NCBI RefSeq assembly: GCF_038181555.1
Contig: NZ_JBBWUA010000003.1
Coordinates: forward strand, 231,202-295,201
Length of the DNA: 64,000 nucleotides
Reading direction: 5' to 3'
DNA from: Desulfitobacterium sp038181555
GTDB taxonomy: Bacteria; Bacillota; Desulfitobacteriia; Desulfitobacteriales; Desulfitobacteriaceae
Program-made: the position numbers and the translations under genes
Shown here: positions 16,868-24,979 of the stretch, in pieces
How positions within the stretch are numbered: the first letter of the stretch is position 1
Layout of the letters: every line of letters begins with the position of its first letter
The notes under the pieces: generated by a model
The model's input: the letters and a program-made list of their open reading frames with translations, nothing else
What the model was told of the DNA's origin: nothing
Databases searched by the model: none

Positions 16868-17075
16868 AGAGGGGCAGAGGCACGGGAAAATCTTACTTTC
16901 CTAGAGCCTGCCCCCGCTCTTCATCATTTAAGCCGATACTGCGCTCCTACGCTTGCGGTGGGTCGTAGAGGTCGGTGGTCTTTCAGACGGCGACCGATAA
17001 ATCATTCACTCCACATGCCCGTACTTTCTTTAATCCGTCTAATGACAGAATATGCGGACAAGGGACGGAGCGTCC
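16868..17075 (-). pseudogene. Relic of a DUF3102-DUF1659-DUF2922 cassette with internal deletion
   Basis: Minus-strand reading gives, in order: the block CATATTCTGTCATTAGACG (about 17036-17054), a gap-free match to the sequence upstream of the intact DUF3102 gene at 55.8 kb; a GTG-AAT-GAT-TTA start identical to that gene's first four codons (near 17000-17011); then, after four codons and a TGA, KTTDLYDPPQA and a stop, matching the C-terminus of the DUF2922 protein encoded at 54.4 kb (TTTDDLYDPPQG). TTAAATGATGAAG and a GC-rich hairpin (about 16868-16920) follow in both places. The roughly 1.4 kb between is missing, so this is a deletion scar of a second cassette. The alignment was done by eye. 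Confidence 0.75.
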
Positions 17076-17090
17076 CAAGCGAATGCAACA

Positions 17091-17122
17091 AAAGGGTCAA
17101 GAAACAACATTCTTGACCCTTT
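17091..17122 (-). terminator. Intrinsic terminator of the restriction-modification operon
   Basis: A perfect 13-bp stem AAAGGGTCAAGAA/TTCTTGACCCTTT with a 6-base loop lies 11 bp after the hsdM stop. On the minus strand TTTTG follows the stem. The stretch 16736-17133 otherwise holds the PadR promoter and the cassette relic. Confidence 0.88.
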
Positions 17123-17133
17123 CACATCAATTC

Positions 17134-18732
17134 CTACACATTAATGCCTAGTATTCTCAACTGCTCATTGATCTTGGCTTCCAACTCAGCAATCTCTTTT
17201 TTATCTTGCTCTAATAATTTATTTACTTCATCAAGGTCAATGGTTTTTTCTTCTTCAAACGTATCCACATAACGAGGAATATTTAAATTAAACTCGTTTT
17301 CTTTGATTTCCTCAAGTGATGCCACGTGGGCGTACTTATCAACATCCACACGATCTCGGTAAGTTGCAATGATCTTATCAATGTTTTTATCAGTAAGCCT
17401 ATTTTGATTCTTACCTTTTTCAAATTCATTGCTTGCATCGATAACCAGGATGTCTTTTGTTTTTCGGTTTTTCTTGAATACTAAAATCGTAGTTGGGATA
17501 CTTACACCGTAAAACAAATTGGCAGGTAGCCCTATAACGGTATCAAGGTAGTTTTTCTCAATGATGGTTTGACGAATCGTCCCTTCCGCTGCGCCACGGA
17601 ACAAGACACCATGGGGTAATACAATCGCCATTGTTCCAGTATCATTCAGGTGATACAAACTGTGTAAAATGAAGGCATAATCCGCCTTAGTTTTAGGAGC
17701 GAGTTTACCATAGTCTCTAAAGCGTGGATCTTTTAGTTTGGTTTCGCTGTTGTCCCAATGAGCTGAATAAGGAGGATTCGCAACTACAGCATCAAAAGAG
17801 CGTGGGTGGTCGTTTCCTTTGGCATCAGGTCCATCGGGCCAATCGCTTTCAAGGGTGTCGGCATTAGACAGGGTCATGTTGTTAAATGAGACTCCATGCA
17901 TCATCAGGTTCATACGAGCTAAGTTGTAGGTTGTGGTATTCTTTTCTTGACCAAAGAATTTAATCGCCCCCGGTTTATCCCCACCAGGCAGCTCATCTTG
18001 AACAGTTAAAAGCAAGGACCCCGATCCACAAGTTGGGTCATATACCGAAAAAGTATTATCCGATTCCTCTACACCATTAGTAACGATTTTAGCCAAAATT
18101 TTCGAAACTTCATGAGGTGTATAGAACTCCCCACCTTTTTTACCTGCACTTGCTGCAAATTGTCCGATTAGATATTCGTAGATTGCGCCAAGAATATCTT
18201 TGCCATCTTCCCCTTTATAATCAATGCTATCAACAAGCTTGACAATACGGTTAAGTGATTTCGCACGTTCATTTGTCGAAGAACCCAGTCGTGAGTCGCC
18301 AAGGTTGATGTCGTTAAACACCCCACGAAAATCTTTGACAGCTTCTTTATTTAATTCGGCGTTTTTATTGAAGTTATCAAAAATAGTCTGATAATCACTT
18401 GGAATTACCATACTGTTATCAATCTTTTGTATTAAAGATGTCCAAGTATCAAGGGGTGCAATGGCATAGCCTAGACTTGAAGAAATATCTTCTAAGTAGT
18501 CATTTAAATCGTCACCATTGGCCTGTTCTAAATAGGCTTTATTCACGGATTCGCCGATGGCAACATCAATCACATTATTTTCAACTAAATATCGTTCTTG
18601 ATGTTCGGACAGATAACGATAAAACATAAAGGCTAAAATATAGTTCTTGTATTCAGCGGCGTCCATGTTTCCACGAAGCTCATTGGCCATCGCCCACAGC
18701 TTTGTTGTAATGGTTTGTAGATTATTACTCAT
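17134..18732 (-). CDS. hsdM: Type I restriction-modification DNA methyltransferase subunit
   Basis: 532 aa. The helical N-domain (about 1-160) is followed by the N6-adenine methyltransferase domain with AdoMet motif I in YDPTCGSGSLLL (about 237-248) and the catalytic motif IV NPPYSAHW (about 323-330). GGEFYTPHEVSKIL before motif I is typical of HsdM. With HsdS it methylates adenines in a bipartite site, and with HsdR it forms the restriction complex. It is the last gene of the operon, 15 bp after hsdS. Length is normal and no lesion is seen. Confidence 0.95.
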   Translation of the reverse strand: MSNNLQTITTKLWAMANELRGNMDAAEYKNYILAFMFYRYLSEHQERYLVENNVIDVAIGESVNKAYLEQANGDDLNDYLEDISSSLGYAIAPLDTWTSLIQKIDNSMVIPSDYQTIFDNFNKNAELNKEAVKDFRGVFNDINLGDSRLGSSTNERAKSLNRIVKLVDSIDYKGEDGKDILGAIYEYLIGQFAASAGKKGGEFYTPHEVSKILAKIVTNGVEESDNTFSVYDPTCGSGSLLLTVQDELPGGDKPGAIKFFGQEKNTTTYNLARMNLMMHGVSFNNMTLSNADTLESDWPDGPDAKGNDHPRSFDAVVANPPYSAHWDNSETKLKDPRFRDYGKLAPKTKADYAFILHSLYHLNDTGTMAIVLPHGVLFRGAAEGTIRQTIIEKNYLDTVIGLPANLFYGVSIPTTILVFKKNRKTKDILVIDASNEFEKGKNQNRLTDKNIDKIIATYRDRVDVDKYAHVASLEEIKENEFNLNIPRYVDTFEEEKTIDLDEVNKLLEQDKKEIAELEAKINEQLRILGINV

Positions 18733-18747
18733 GATGTTATTTTCCTC

Positions 18748-19971
18748 CTAGACAAACATTTGTTGCAGTAATGCTTTCTTCTGTAGTTGCAGATGTTCCA
18801 GCTTACGCTGATGAAGAGCGATGAGGTGGTCGAGATTATTAAAAAAAGCTCCAATTCTCCTCTGTTCATCGACAGTTGGGGCCAATAATTGGTATTCTTT
18901 CAATACCCTGTAGTACAAACGCACTCGGGTTCCACCAAGTTTTTGCATATGCGAAAAAGCTGCAAAGCTGGAAGAATTGTTTAGATGGTACAGAATAAAC
19001 TTGGTGTCACTTTTCCTGTTTGAGGTGAACACTGGATACTCCTTACTAACAAGAATAGGCGTTCCCACGGTGTTTTGATTGAAATGGAACGTAGAGTCAT
19101 CTGACATATGCCGGTAGGTAACATAGCCTTCAGGTACCAAGTGAAATGTCAGAGAATCGTTGATATTGCTTCTTGCACCATCAAAATATTCAGCTTGCAG
19201 GAAGATTCCTTGTCGGGAAGAGGTAGCTATTGGATACTCTCCACCCTTTATTTTATTGTCATATTCTACGAGTAAGTCGTCTAACTTCCGCTGTTCCCAA
19301 GCGTCAGTGAACCCAGAGAAACGAACTTCCGGAAAATCCTCGCCATCTTTCGGAAACATTTTTTGAAGCAGCCCTGCCTTCAAATTTTGAATGTTATTTA
19401 ACTTACGCTGATGAAGGGTGATAAGGTGGTCGATTTCAATAAAAAACCTCCCAATTTGCTGTTGCTCTTCCAATTTAGGATAGAGCAAGTTCACTTGTTT
19501 CAAATCAGAATTATGCAAATGAACAACAGATTTCCCTTGAGCGCATTTAGACATTTCTTTTTGCTGTGTGCCGTTTGAAATCGTCAAAGCCAAAAAAATA
19601 GGATCAATTTTTTGATTGGGTTTGATGATATTTAAGTCTCCCCCAAGTATAAGTCCAGATTTACCAATAACTGACGCTCTTGAAATATCTTCTGCTGTTT
19701 CACCAGATGCAGGGACAACAACTTCATTTCCTTCACTGATTACAGATTTGTCTTTCATCTCTACAAAAGTATCTACATCATTTATGACAGTTTCGTACTT
19801 AGTATATAGACGACCGTATAAAACGATTGGTGAGCCACTTTCGATTAAATCATTCTTTGCATAACCGCTTCCTTTCCAAAATTCTGCAAGTTCCTCAAGT
19901 CTCCGCTGTTCCCAATCATCGGTGAATCCCGGAAACCTTATCTTCGGTACATTTTCTTTCTTTTCGCTCAT
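18748..19971 (-). CDS. hsdS: Type I restriction-modification specificity subunit (two target-recognition domains)
   Basis: 407 aa with two TRD-plus-spacer halves. Each half begins with a WEQR(R/K)L motif (about residues 20 and 229) and its spacer ends with a long helix: IDHLITLHQRKLNNIQNLK and LDHLIALHQRKLEHLQLQK. The two conserved helices set the distance between the two half-sites. The repeated segments also make the gene prone to recombination and domain swapping. It gives the complex its DNA sequence specificity; the target cannot be read from sequence. Its ATG overlaps the rhuM stop by 4 bp. Confidence 0.93.
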   Translation of the reverse strand: MSEKKENVPKIRFPGFTDDWEQRRLEELAEFWKGSGYAKNDLIESGSPIVLYGRLYTKYETVINDVDTFVEMKDKSVISEGNEVVVPASGETAEDISRASVIGKSGLILGGDLNIIKPNQKIDPIFLALTISNGTQQKEMSKCAQGKSVVHLHNSDLKQVNLLYPKLEEQQQIGRFFIEIDHLITLHQRKLNNIQNLKAGLLQKMFPKDGEDFPEVRFSGFTDAWEQRKLDDLLVEYDNKIKGGEYPIATSSRQGIFLQAEYFDGARSNINDSLTFHLVPEGYVTYRHMSDDSTFHFNQNTVGTPILVSKEYPVFTSNRKSDTKFILYHLNNSSSFAAFSHMQKLGGTRVRLYYRVLKEYQLLAPTVDEQRRIGAFFNNLDHLIALHQRKLEHLQLQKKALLQQMFV

Positions 19972-20969
19972 TTCTGCTCTCCCTGTATTTTCTTAATTTC
20001 TTTATCGAAATCAGAAAATATTTTCTGATGCTTATCGAATTCTTTATATTCGCCAATGGCCTTTTCCTTAGCAGCACTTTGTGTAATACGCCCATGCCCT
20101 TCCAAGACTTCATAGCGGTTGAACTTCAAAAATTCATCAATACTTGTCGCAAATTCCTGCATTCCTAATAATGTTTCATCTTCAAGCAAACGCTCTACAT
20201 AGTCAAAGTAAGCTGATACGTTACGTTCTAGACTGCGAATTTCTTTTTCAGAAAGGTAATTCTTTGCAACTACAACATCTGACTGTAAAATCCGCCCGTC
20301 AGGTGAATTCTTCCAAGTAGTTAGCCCCATATGTTCTTTGTCTTTATCAGCACTGTCATAAATAATTTCAGCAGCAGTTTTCCCTGTAATCGCATAATGA
20401 AACTTGTTTTGTACTGTCGCATAAAACTTCTTTGTGATATCTGAGTTCTTATCATAATCGTATGAAATCTCGGCAAAGATATCTGTTATCTGTTGCCATA
20501 TCCGTCGTTCACTTGCTCGTATTGAGCGGACAGTTTCAAGTAACTCACGGAAGTAATCCTTGCCAAAAACATTCTCACCTTGTTTCATACGTTCAACATC
20601 AATCTTAAAACCTTTTTGAATGTATTCTTTTAAGACATCCGTAGCCCAAATCCGGAACTTCGTCGCCTTTTGCGAATTCACACGATAGCCAATTGAGATA
20701 ATCGCATCTAAGTTGTAATATTTTACTGGCTTTGTTTGTGTTTTCCCTTCCATTGCACCGTGTTGAGTGGTATGTGCAATTTCTGCACTAACCACTTTTT
20801 CATCGAGTTCATCAGTCTCGAAGATATTTTTCAAATGACGAGAAATTGATGTTCTATCGACATCAAATAATTCTGCGATTGTTTTTTGTGTTGCCCAGAT
20901 CGTTTCTTCTTGAACAAGCACTTCCACTTTTTCATCGGCATCATACATTAGAAATTGTATTTCTTTCAT
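19968..20969 (-). CDS. RhuM family protein
   Basis: 333 aa. The N-terminus EIQFLMYDADEKVEVLVQEETIWATQKTIAELFDVDRTSISRHLKNIF and the following YYNLDAIISIGYRVNSQKATKFRIWATDVLKEYI match the RhuM (virulence-protein) family, with a KilA-N/Bro-like DNA-binding N-part containing a helix-turn-helix (about 28-48). The role is not established. RhuM genes are often embedded in type I restriction operons, as here between hsdR and hsdS, which suggests a regulatory or anti-foreign-DNA accessory role. The gene is coupled to hsdS by a 4-bp overlap and starts 18 bp after hsdR. The C-terminus is helical and lysine-rich. Confidence 0.88.
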   Translation of the reverse strand: MKEIQFLMYDADEKVEVLVQEETIWATQKTIAELFDVDRTSISRHLKNIFETDELDEKVVSAEIAHTTQHGAMEGKTQTKPVKYYNLDAIISIGYRVNSQKATKFRIWATDVLKEYIQKGFKIDVERMKQGENVFGKDYFRELLETVRSIRASERRIWQQITDIFAEISYDYDKNSDITKKFYATVQNKFHYAITGKTAAEIIYDSADKDKEHMGLTTWKNSPDGRILQSDVVVAKNYLSEKEIRSLERNVSAYFDYVERLLEDETLLGMQEFATSIDEFLKFNRYEVLEGHGRITQSAAKEKAIGEYKEFDKHQKIFSDFDKEIKKIQGEQK

Positions 20970-20987
20970 TATGTCCCTCCTTTTAAT

Positions 20988-23900
20988 TTAAATTTCCACC
21001 AATTCATCCGCTAATTCGTATATTGCTTCACGCAAACCGTTCCGATATTTTATCTTAGACAATGACTGTACTTCTCCATCATGGGCAAGCGTTTTATATT
21101 CAGAACTTGCTTGAGCGATGATATCACGGATTTGTCCGGTATCATCCAGATCTTGCAAGCCGTAGCGATGGCGGCTAAACAATTCACGCATCCCCGCACT
21201 TGTGATAATATCCGTGATTCCCCATTTCACCCGGAAGTCAAGAAACATTCTATCCAGGCTAACAATGTTCGCTTGCTGGATGATTTGTTCGCTATCACTT
21301 AACCTTGCTGGATATCTAAAATTAGAACCTGCCGGTGGGTAGTGACCTTTAATGATGGCTACTGCTGCATTCATAATTTTCGCCGCATAGCTACGATCAT
21401 CCAACCCATTGGCAAATTGGTTGATTTTCTCCTGAGTCTCTTTGGCTTCTTCCTTCTTACCTTCGTGAACTTGGTTCAATAATTGCTCCACAAGCTCAGT
21501 AAGATAATCATAGTCAACTTTAATATCCTTCACGTGTGTCATCCGGAGTTCGATTTGATAAAAAGGAATTTTCTTCTCTTTAGCAATATGTGACTTAAGC
21601 TCATTAGTTAAGACTGTTGTCAACATGACTTCTTGCTCTGAAGTCATCCCTAATTTCTCTACTAACTCATCTGGATTATCATAGTTAAATCCGACTTTTT
21701 CACCGCCAACTTCCTCGGGATCATATTGCTTTAATTTTGCCATTCCGCTGTTATATTCACGGAGCAAATCAAGCATAGTTTCCTTTTGTTTTTCAGAGGG
21801 TGGCAGCTGTTGAAATTCAGTCGTCAAGCTACTTAATTTCCCAACTACTTCTTTCACAACCTTAAACACATCTTCAAAGGGTTTGGCAATGATGCCGTCT
21901 TTTTGATTAGACTCCCGTTGTTCATCTTCAGATAAAACTGCTGAATCTTTATTCGCATAAACAGCAAGGGCTTTATTCATCAACTTCTCGTTTTGTGCAG
22001 GCCATCGGTAATTTACCACACGTCCCCATGGCTTCTCTTGCATATCAGCAATACGGTTAGTTCTTGAATAGGCTTGAATTAATCCAGCGCCTTTTAAGGT
22101 TCTATCCACATAAAGGGTGTTCAGTTCAGGGGCATCGAAACCAGTTAATAATTGGTCCACCACGATGACCAAATCCAGAAAATTACCATCAGTGGCAGAT
22201 TTATTTAAGCGCGAGGTTACGTCTTGGGTATAGCCCGAAACATCATCCATCCCAAAGGATGTGCCAAATTCAGCATTATACGCTTTAATTGCATCGTGCA
22301 AACCTTGATTAGTAGCAAGCATGCTATCATTATTCGATGAATTTTGACTAAATGTAACGGCGACTTTTAAAGTCTGGCCGCCCTTCTTTTTATTTTCTTC
22401 GTTGACACGTTGAAACTCCTGAAAATACATCATCGCCATGGGCGTACTTGCTTTACCACCACCCACGTGAGATGTCAACAAAGCATTATACTTGCCTTCA
22501 TTAGAACGGTTACGCCAATTTTTGAAGATGTCTTCCACTACCAGCTTGATGTGATCGGGGTTTTCATCATAGAAACTTGGTTCAACCGCATCGTCCATAT
22601 CTTCTTGAGAAAGATTGTTGATTTTTTCTTGAATTTGTTCTTCGGTCCATTTGGGATAACGTTCACGGTAAAACCCAGGAAGATACTTTTCTTTCATCTG
22701 CTTTTCATCAATTGTTGTCTCAAAATCGACTTTGAAGCCTAAAACATTGCGGTCCGCAATCGCTTCACGAATCGTATAGGCATGTAATAGTGGACCAAAA
22801 ATATCTGCTGTGCGAAGCCCGCTGGTTGTTTCATCAAACATCGGTGTTCCAGTATAACCAACCCAGGCAGATTTCTTAAAGGCTTTTTGGATATTCTTGA
22901 AGGAGTCACCCCCAGTGGAACGGTGTGCTTCATCCACGATGAACACGATATTCTTATCTGGGGCTTTAAAGGCTTTGCGTTTCACCAAAGTGTCGAGTTT
23001 TTGAACAGAAGTTACAATAATGTTATTGTCCCTGCTTTTAAGCTTACGACTCAAATCAGTGGTATTGTCTGTGTTTTGAACGCTGCCAAATGTGTCTTCT
23101 GTCGCATCAGGGTCATAGGCTTGGTAATTTTCATTGGTTTGCTTGGTTAAAGCGATTCGATCCACAACAAAAACGACCTTATCCACTTTAGGCATCCGGC
23201 TGGCTAGCCATGCCGTTTTGAAACTGGTAATGGTTTTACCGGAACCGGTGGTGTGCCAGATATAACCGACTTTATTCATGCCTAGTTCAAAGTCAGCACG
23301 TTTCAAACCCTCAATAACGTTTTGTGTCGCATAAACTTGGTAAGGACGCATAACTTTCAACGTTTGTTTGTTTTTTGTTCCGTCCAAAATCATATAGTTT
23401 GTAGCCATTTGATGGGCCATCGGAATTGAAAGCATTGAATCTGCAAATTCCCTCCAGTTGCGCACAATGGTGTTGTCACTCTTGCGTTGCCAGTTAAAAG
23501 CGAAGTCCTTATTAAATTTATCTGACGTAGTATTAGCCATATACTTCACGTTGTTTGGGGTGATTGCCACCAAAATTTGCAAAGTTGAGAAAATATCACG
23601 ATACTGATTTTCATCAGCATATTGTTGCATTTGATTGAGAGCTTCATTAACATCGCGAGTGTCACGCTTTTCTTCAATTTGAATGATTGGCAGACCGTTA
23701 ATTAAAAGAGTCGTGTCAAAACGGCGATTTTGTTTTCCGGTGATAAGTGCCGGTCGATCAATCTGATTGACCACTTGATAAACTGTATCCCCGGCCCCTA
23801 TTTGTTTCTGATCAAAAACAGTCAGGAACACATGACGCCCATCGTCTAAGTCAATCTCGATTTGCGACACACCATTTAAACCATATAAGAACTGCCCTGC

Positions 23901-24194
23901 TTGGTAAGGTGTCTGAATGCTGGAGATAATTTTCTTAACTTGGTTAAATTCCACTGCACTTAAAGGATGGTCAAGGGTGTTTTGGTTGTGTTGTTCCAAG
24001 ATCATCTTGAAATTATCCCAGAGTTGTTCTGTAGTTTTAATATTTGGTTCATATCTCCAAAGTTTAGTTTTTACTACATAATCAGCATGTGATTCTTTGA
24101 GAACATTGTCGCCAATTCCCTCTAGCACTGGTTTTGTAATTATGCCGCTGGTAATGTATTGAATTAGTTCTGTCTCAAATTGATTCTCGTTCAT
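20988..24194 (-). CDS. hsdR: Type I restriction enzyme motor/endonuclease subunit
   Basis: 1068 aa. The N-terminal nuclease domain has PLIQIEEKRD-type residues (LPIIQIEEKRDTRDVNEAL, about 168-186), the PD-(D/E)xK catalytic region with a Glu-x-Lys core. The helicase core carries Walker A WHTTGSGKTITS (about 312-323), the DEAH box FIVDEAHRSTGG and a later motif VI in LIQAYSRTNRI. A C-terminal helical region binds the methylase. It translocates DNA and cuts away from the site when the target is unmethylated. Its start overlaps the half-size HsdS gene by 4 bp. All motifs look intact. Confidence 0.95.
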   Translation of the reverse strand: MNENQFETELIQYITSGIITKPVLEGIGDNVLKESHADYVVKTKLWRYEPNIKTTEQLWDNFKMILEQHNQNTLDHPLSAVEFNQVKKIISSIQTPYQAGQFLYGLNGVSQIEIDLDDGRHVFLTVFDQKQIGAGDTVYQVVNQIDRPALITGKQNRRFDTTLLINGLPIIQIEEKRDTRDVNEALNQMQQYADENQYRDIFSTLQILVAITPNNVKYMANTTSDKFNKDFAFNWQRKSDNTIVRNWREFADSMLSIPMAHQMATNYMILDGTKNKQTLKVMRPYQVYATQNVIEGLKRADFELGMNKVGYIWHTTGSGKTITSFKTAWLASRMPKVDKVVFVVDRIALTKQTNENYQAYDPDATEDTFGSVQNTDNTTDLSRKLKSRDNNIIVTSVQKLDTLVKRKAFKAPDKNIVFIVDEAHRSTGGDSFKNIQKAFKKSAWVGYTGTPMFDETTSGLRTADIFGPLLHAYTIREAIADRNVLGFKVDFETTIDEKQMKEKYLPGFYRERYPKWTEEQIQEKINNLSQEDMDDAVEPSFYDENPDHIKLVVEDIFKNWRNRSNEGKYNALLTSHVGGGKASTPMAMMYFQEFQRVNEENKKKGGQTLKVAVTFSQNSSNNDSMLATNQGLHDAIKAYNAEFGTSFGMDDVSGYTQDVTSRLNKSATDGNFLDLVIVVDQLLTGFDAPELNTLYVDRTLKGAGLIQAYSRTNRIADMQEKPWGRVVNYRWPAQNEKLMNKALAVYANKDSAVLSEDEQRESNQKDGIIAKPFEDVFKVVKEVVGKLSSLTTEFQQLPPSEKQKETMLDLLREYNSGMAKLKQYDPEEVGGEKVGFNYDNPDELVEKLGMTSEQEVMLTTVLTNELKSHIAKEKKIPFYQIELRMTHVKDIKVDYDYLTELVEQLLNQVHEGKKEEAKETQEKINQFANGLDDRSYAAKIMNAAVAIIKGHYPPAGSNFRYPARLSDSEQIIQQANIVSLDRMFLDFRVKWGITDIITSAGMRELFSRHRYGLQDLDDTGQIRDIIAQASSEYKTLAHDGEVQSLSKIKYRNGLREAIYELADELVEI

Positions 24195-24766
24195 CTATTA
24201 CTTGCCTCCCTTAGCTTTTCTAAGACTATGGTGGTTTCTGAATTTGCCGCTCTAGTTCTCAATGCTTCCAGCCGTAATTGGTTTAAATAAAGTTCACCAA
24301 TAATCCGCTGTTTTTCTATTGTTGGCAACTCTAGTAATTCAAGTTCTTTCACTTGTTTCAAAGTATATTTTAGAACTTGTGAACCCTGTAATCCCATTTG
24401 GAACTGTTTCATAATGGATTTATCTTCATTAAGTATGTAAACAAGATATCTTGAATCTACCTTGTCACCAGTTACTAACTTAACGTAGTTTTGCGTATAA
24501 AGATATCCCTGATGACTCGAACTAACTATAGTACACCTTCCCGATATCAAACTAAAAACAACATCACCTTGACATAGCGTGTTAACCTTATCAAAGGTTC
24601 TCACTTGTTTATTATTACTACCATTAGAATCAATCCCAATCAAATCATCTTCAATATCTTGTTGTCCATAATAGGTATAGAGTGGCGCTTTATCATCCAA
24701 TACTTCTTTAATCCTAAATTGTGGCGAACCACTCACGAACTCAACGACATTCTCGATCTTTTCCAT
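24191..24766 (-). CDS. Half-size HsdS-like protein with a single target-recognition domain
   Basis: 191 aa: one TRD (about 1-150, with LCQGDVVFSLISGRCTIVS and the conserved LKQVKELELLELPTIEKQRIIGEL) followed by one helical spacer (about 155-190). Full HsdS proteins are twice this length, as is the second specificity gene in this operon. Single-TRD forms can work as homodimers recognising a palindromic site, or they may be remnants. This one has a good promoter, its own start and a 4-bp overlap with hsdR, so it looks maintained. It is not closely similar to either half of the other HsdS. Confidence 0.8.
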   Translation of the reverse strand: MEKIENVVEFVSGSPQFRIKEVLDDKAPLYTYYGQQDIEDDLIGIDSNGSNNKQVRTFDKVNTLCQGDVVFSLISGRCTIVSSSHQGYLYTQNYVKLVTGDKVDSRYLVYILNEDKSIMKQFQMGLQGSQVLKYTLKQVKELELLELPTIEKQRIIGELYLNQLRLEALRTRAANSETTIVLEKLREASNR

Positions 24767-24802
24767 ATATTTGTGCCTTTCTTAAATTAATCTCTAGCTC
24801 AA

Positions 24803-24831
24803 ATTATAATTGGATAATTTCAATAGTTCAA
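24803..24831 (-). promoter_or_regulatory. Promoter of the restriction-modification operon
   Basis: On the minus strand TTGAAC (24826-24831), 17 bp, TATAAT (24803-24808) stands about 37 bp before the first start codon (24766) in A/T-rich DNA. This single promoter would drive all five genes. AGAAAGG serves as a weak ribosome site. Confidence 0.75.
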
Positions 24832-24907
24832 GTTTAGATTGTAATTTCAAAAAATTAAAGATCAATTTAGGACAGTATGACAAAGCAAACATCTGCTATT
24901 AGGCAAA

Positions 24908-24943
24908 TTAGAGGCTTCCTAGAAAAACCTAGGAAGCCTCTAA
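24908..24943 (-). terminator. Intrinsic terminator after the flavoprotein/OYE operon
   Basis: A perfect 15-bp stem (TTAGAGGCTTCCTAG and its complement) with a 6-base loop lies 37 bp after the stop of the Old Yellow Enzyme gene. The U-tract on the minus strand is short (ATTTG), so it may also act as a 3'-end stabiliser. Confidence 0.75.
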
Positions 24944-24979
24944 TGAAGTATCTTTTATGGCAGCACAAGCAATGCTTAA

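Noticed and set aside
18748..24766. Restriction operon as part of a mobile island with integrase or attachment sites
   Set aside because: No integrase, transposase, tRNA end or flanking direct repeat was seen on either side.
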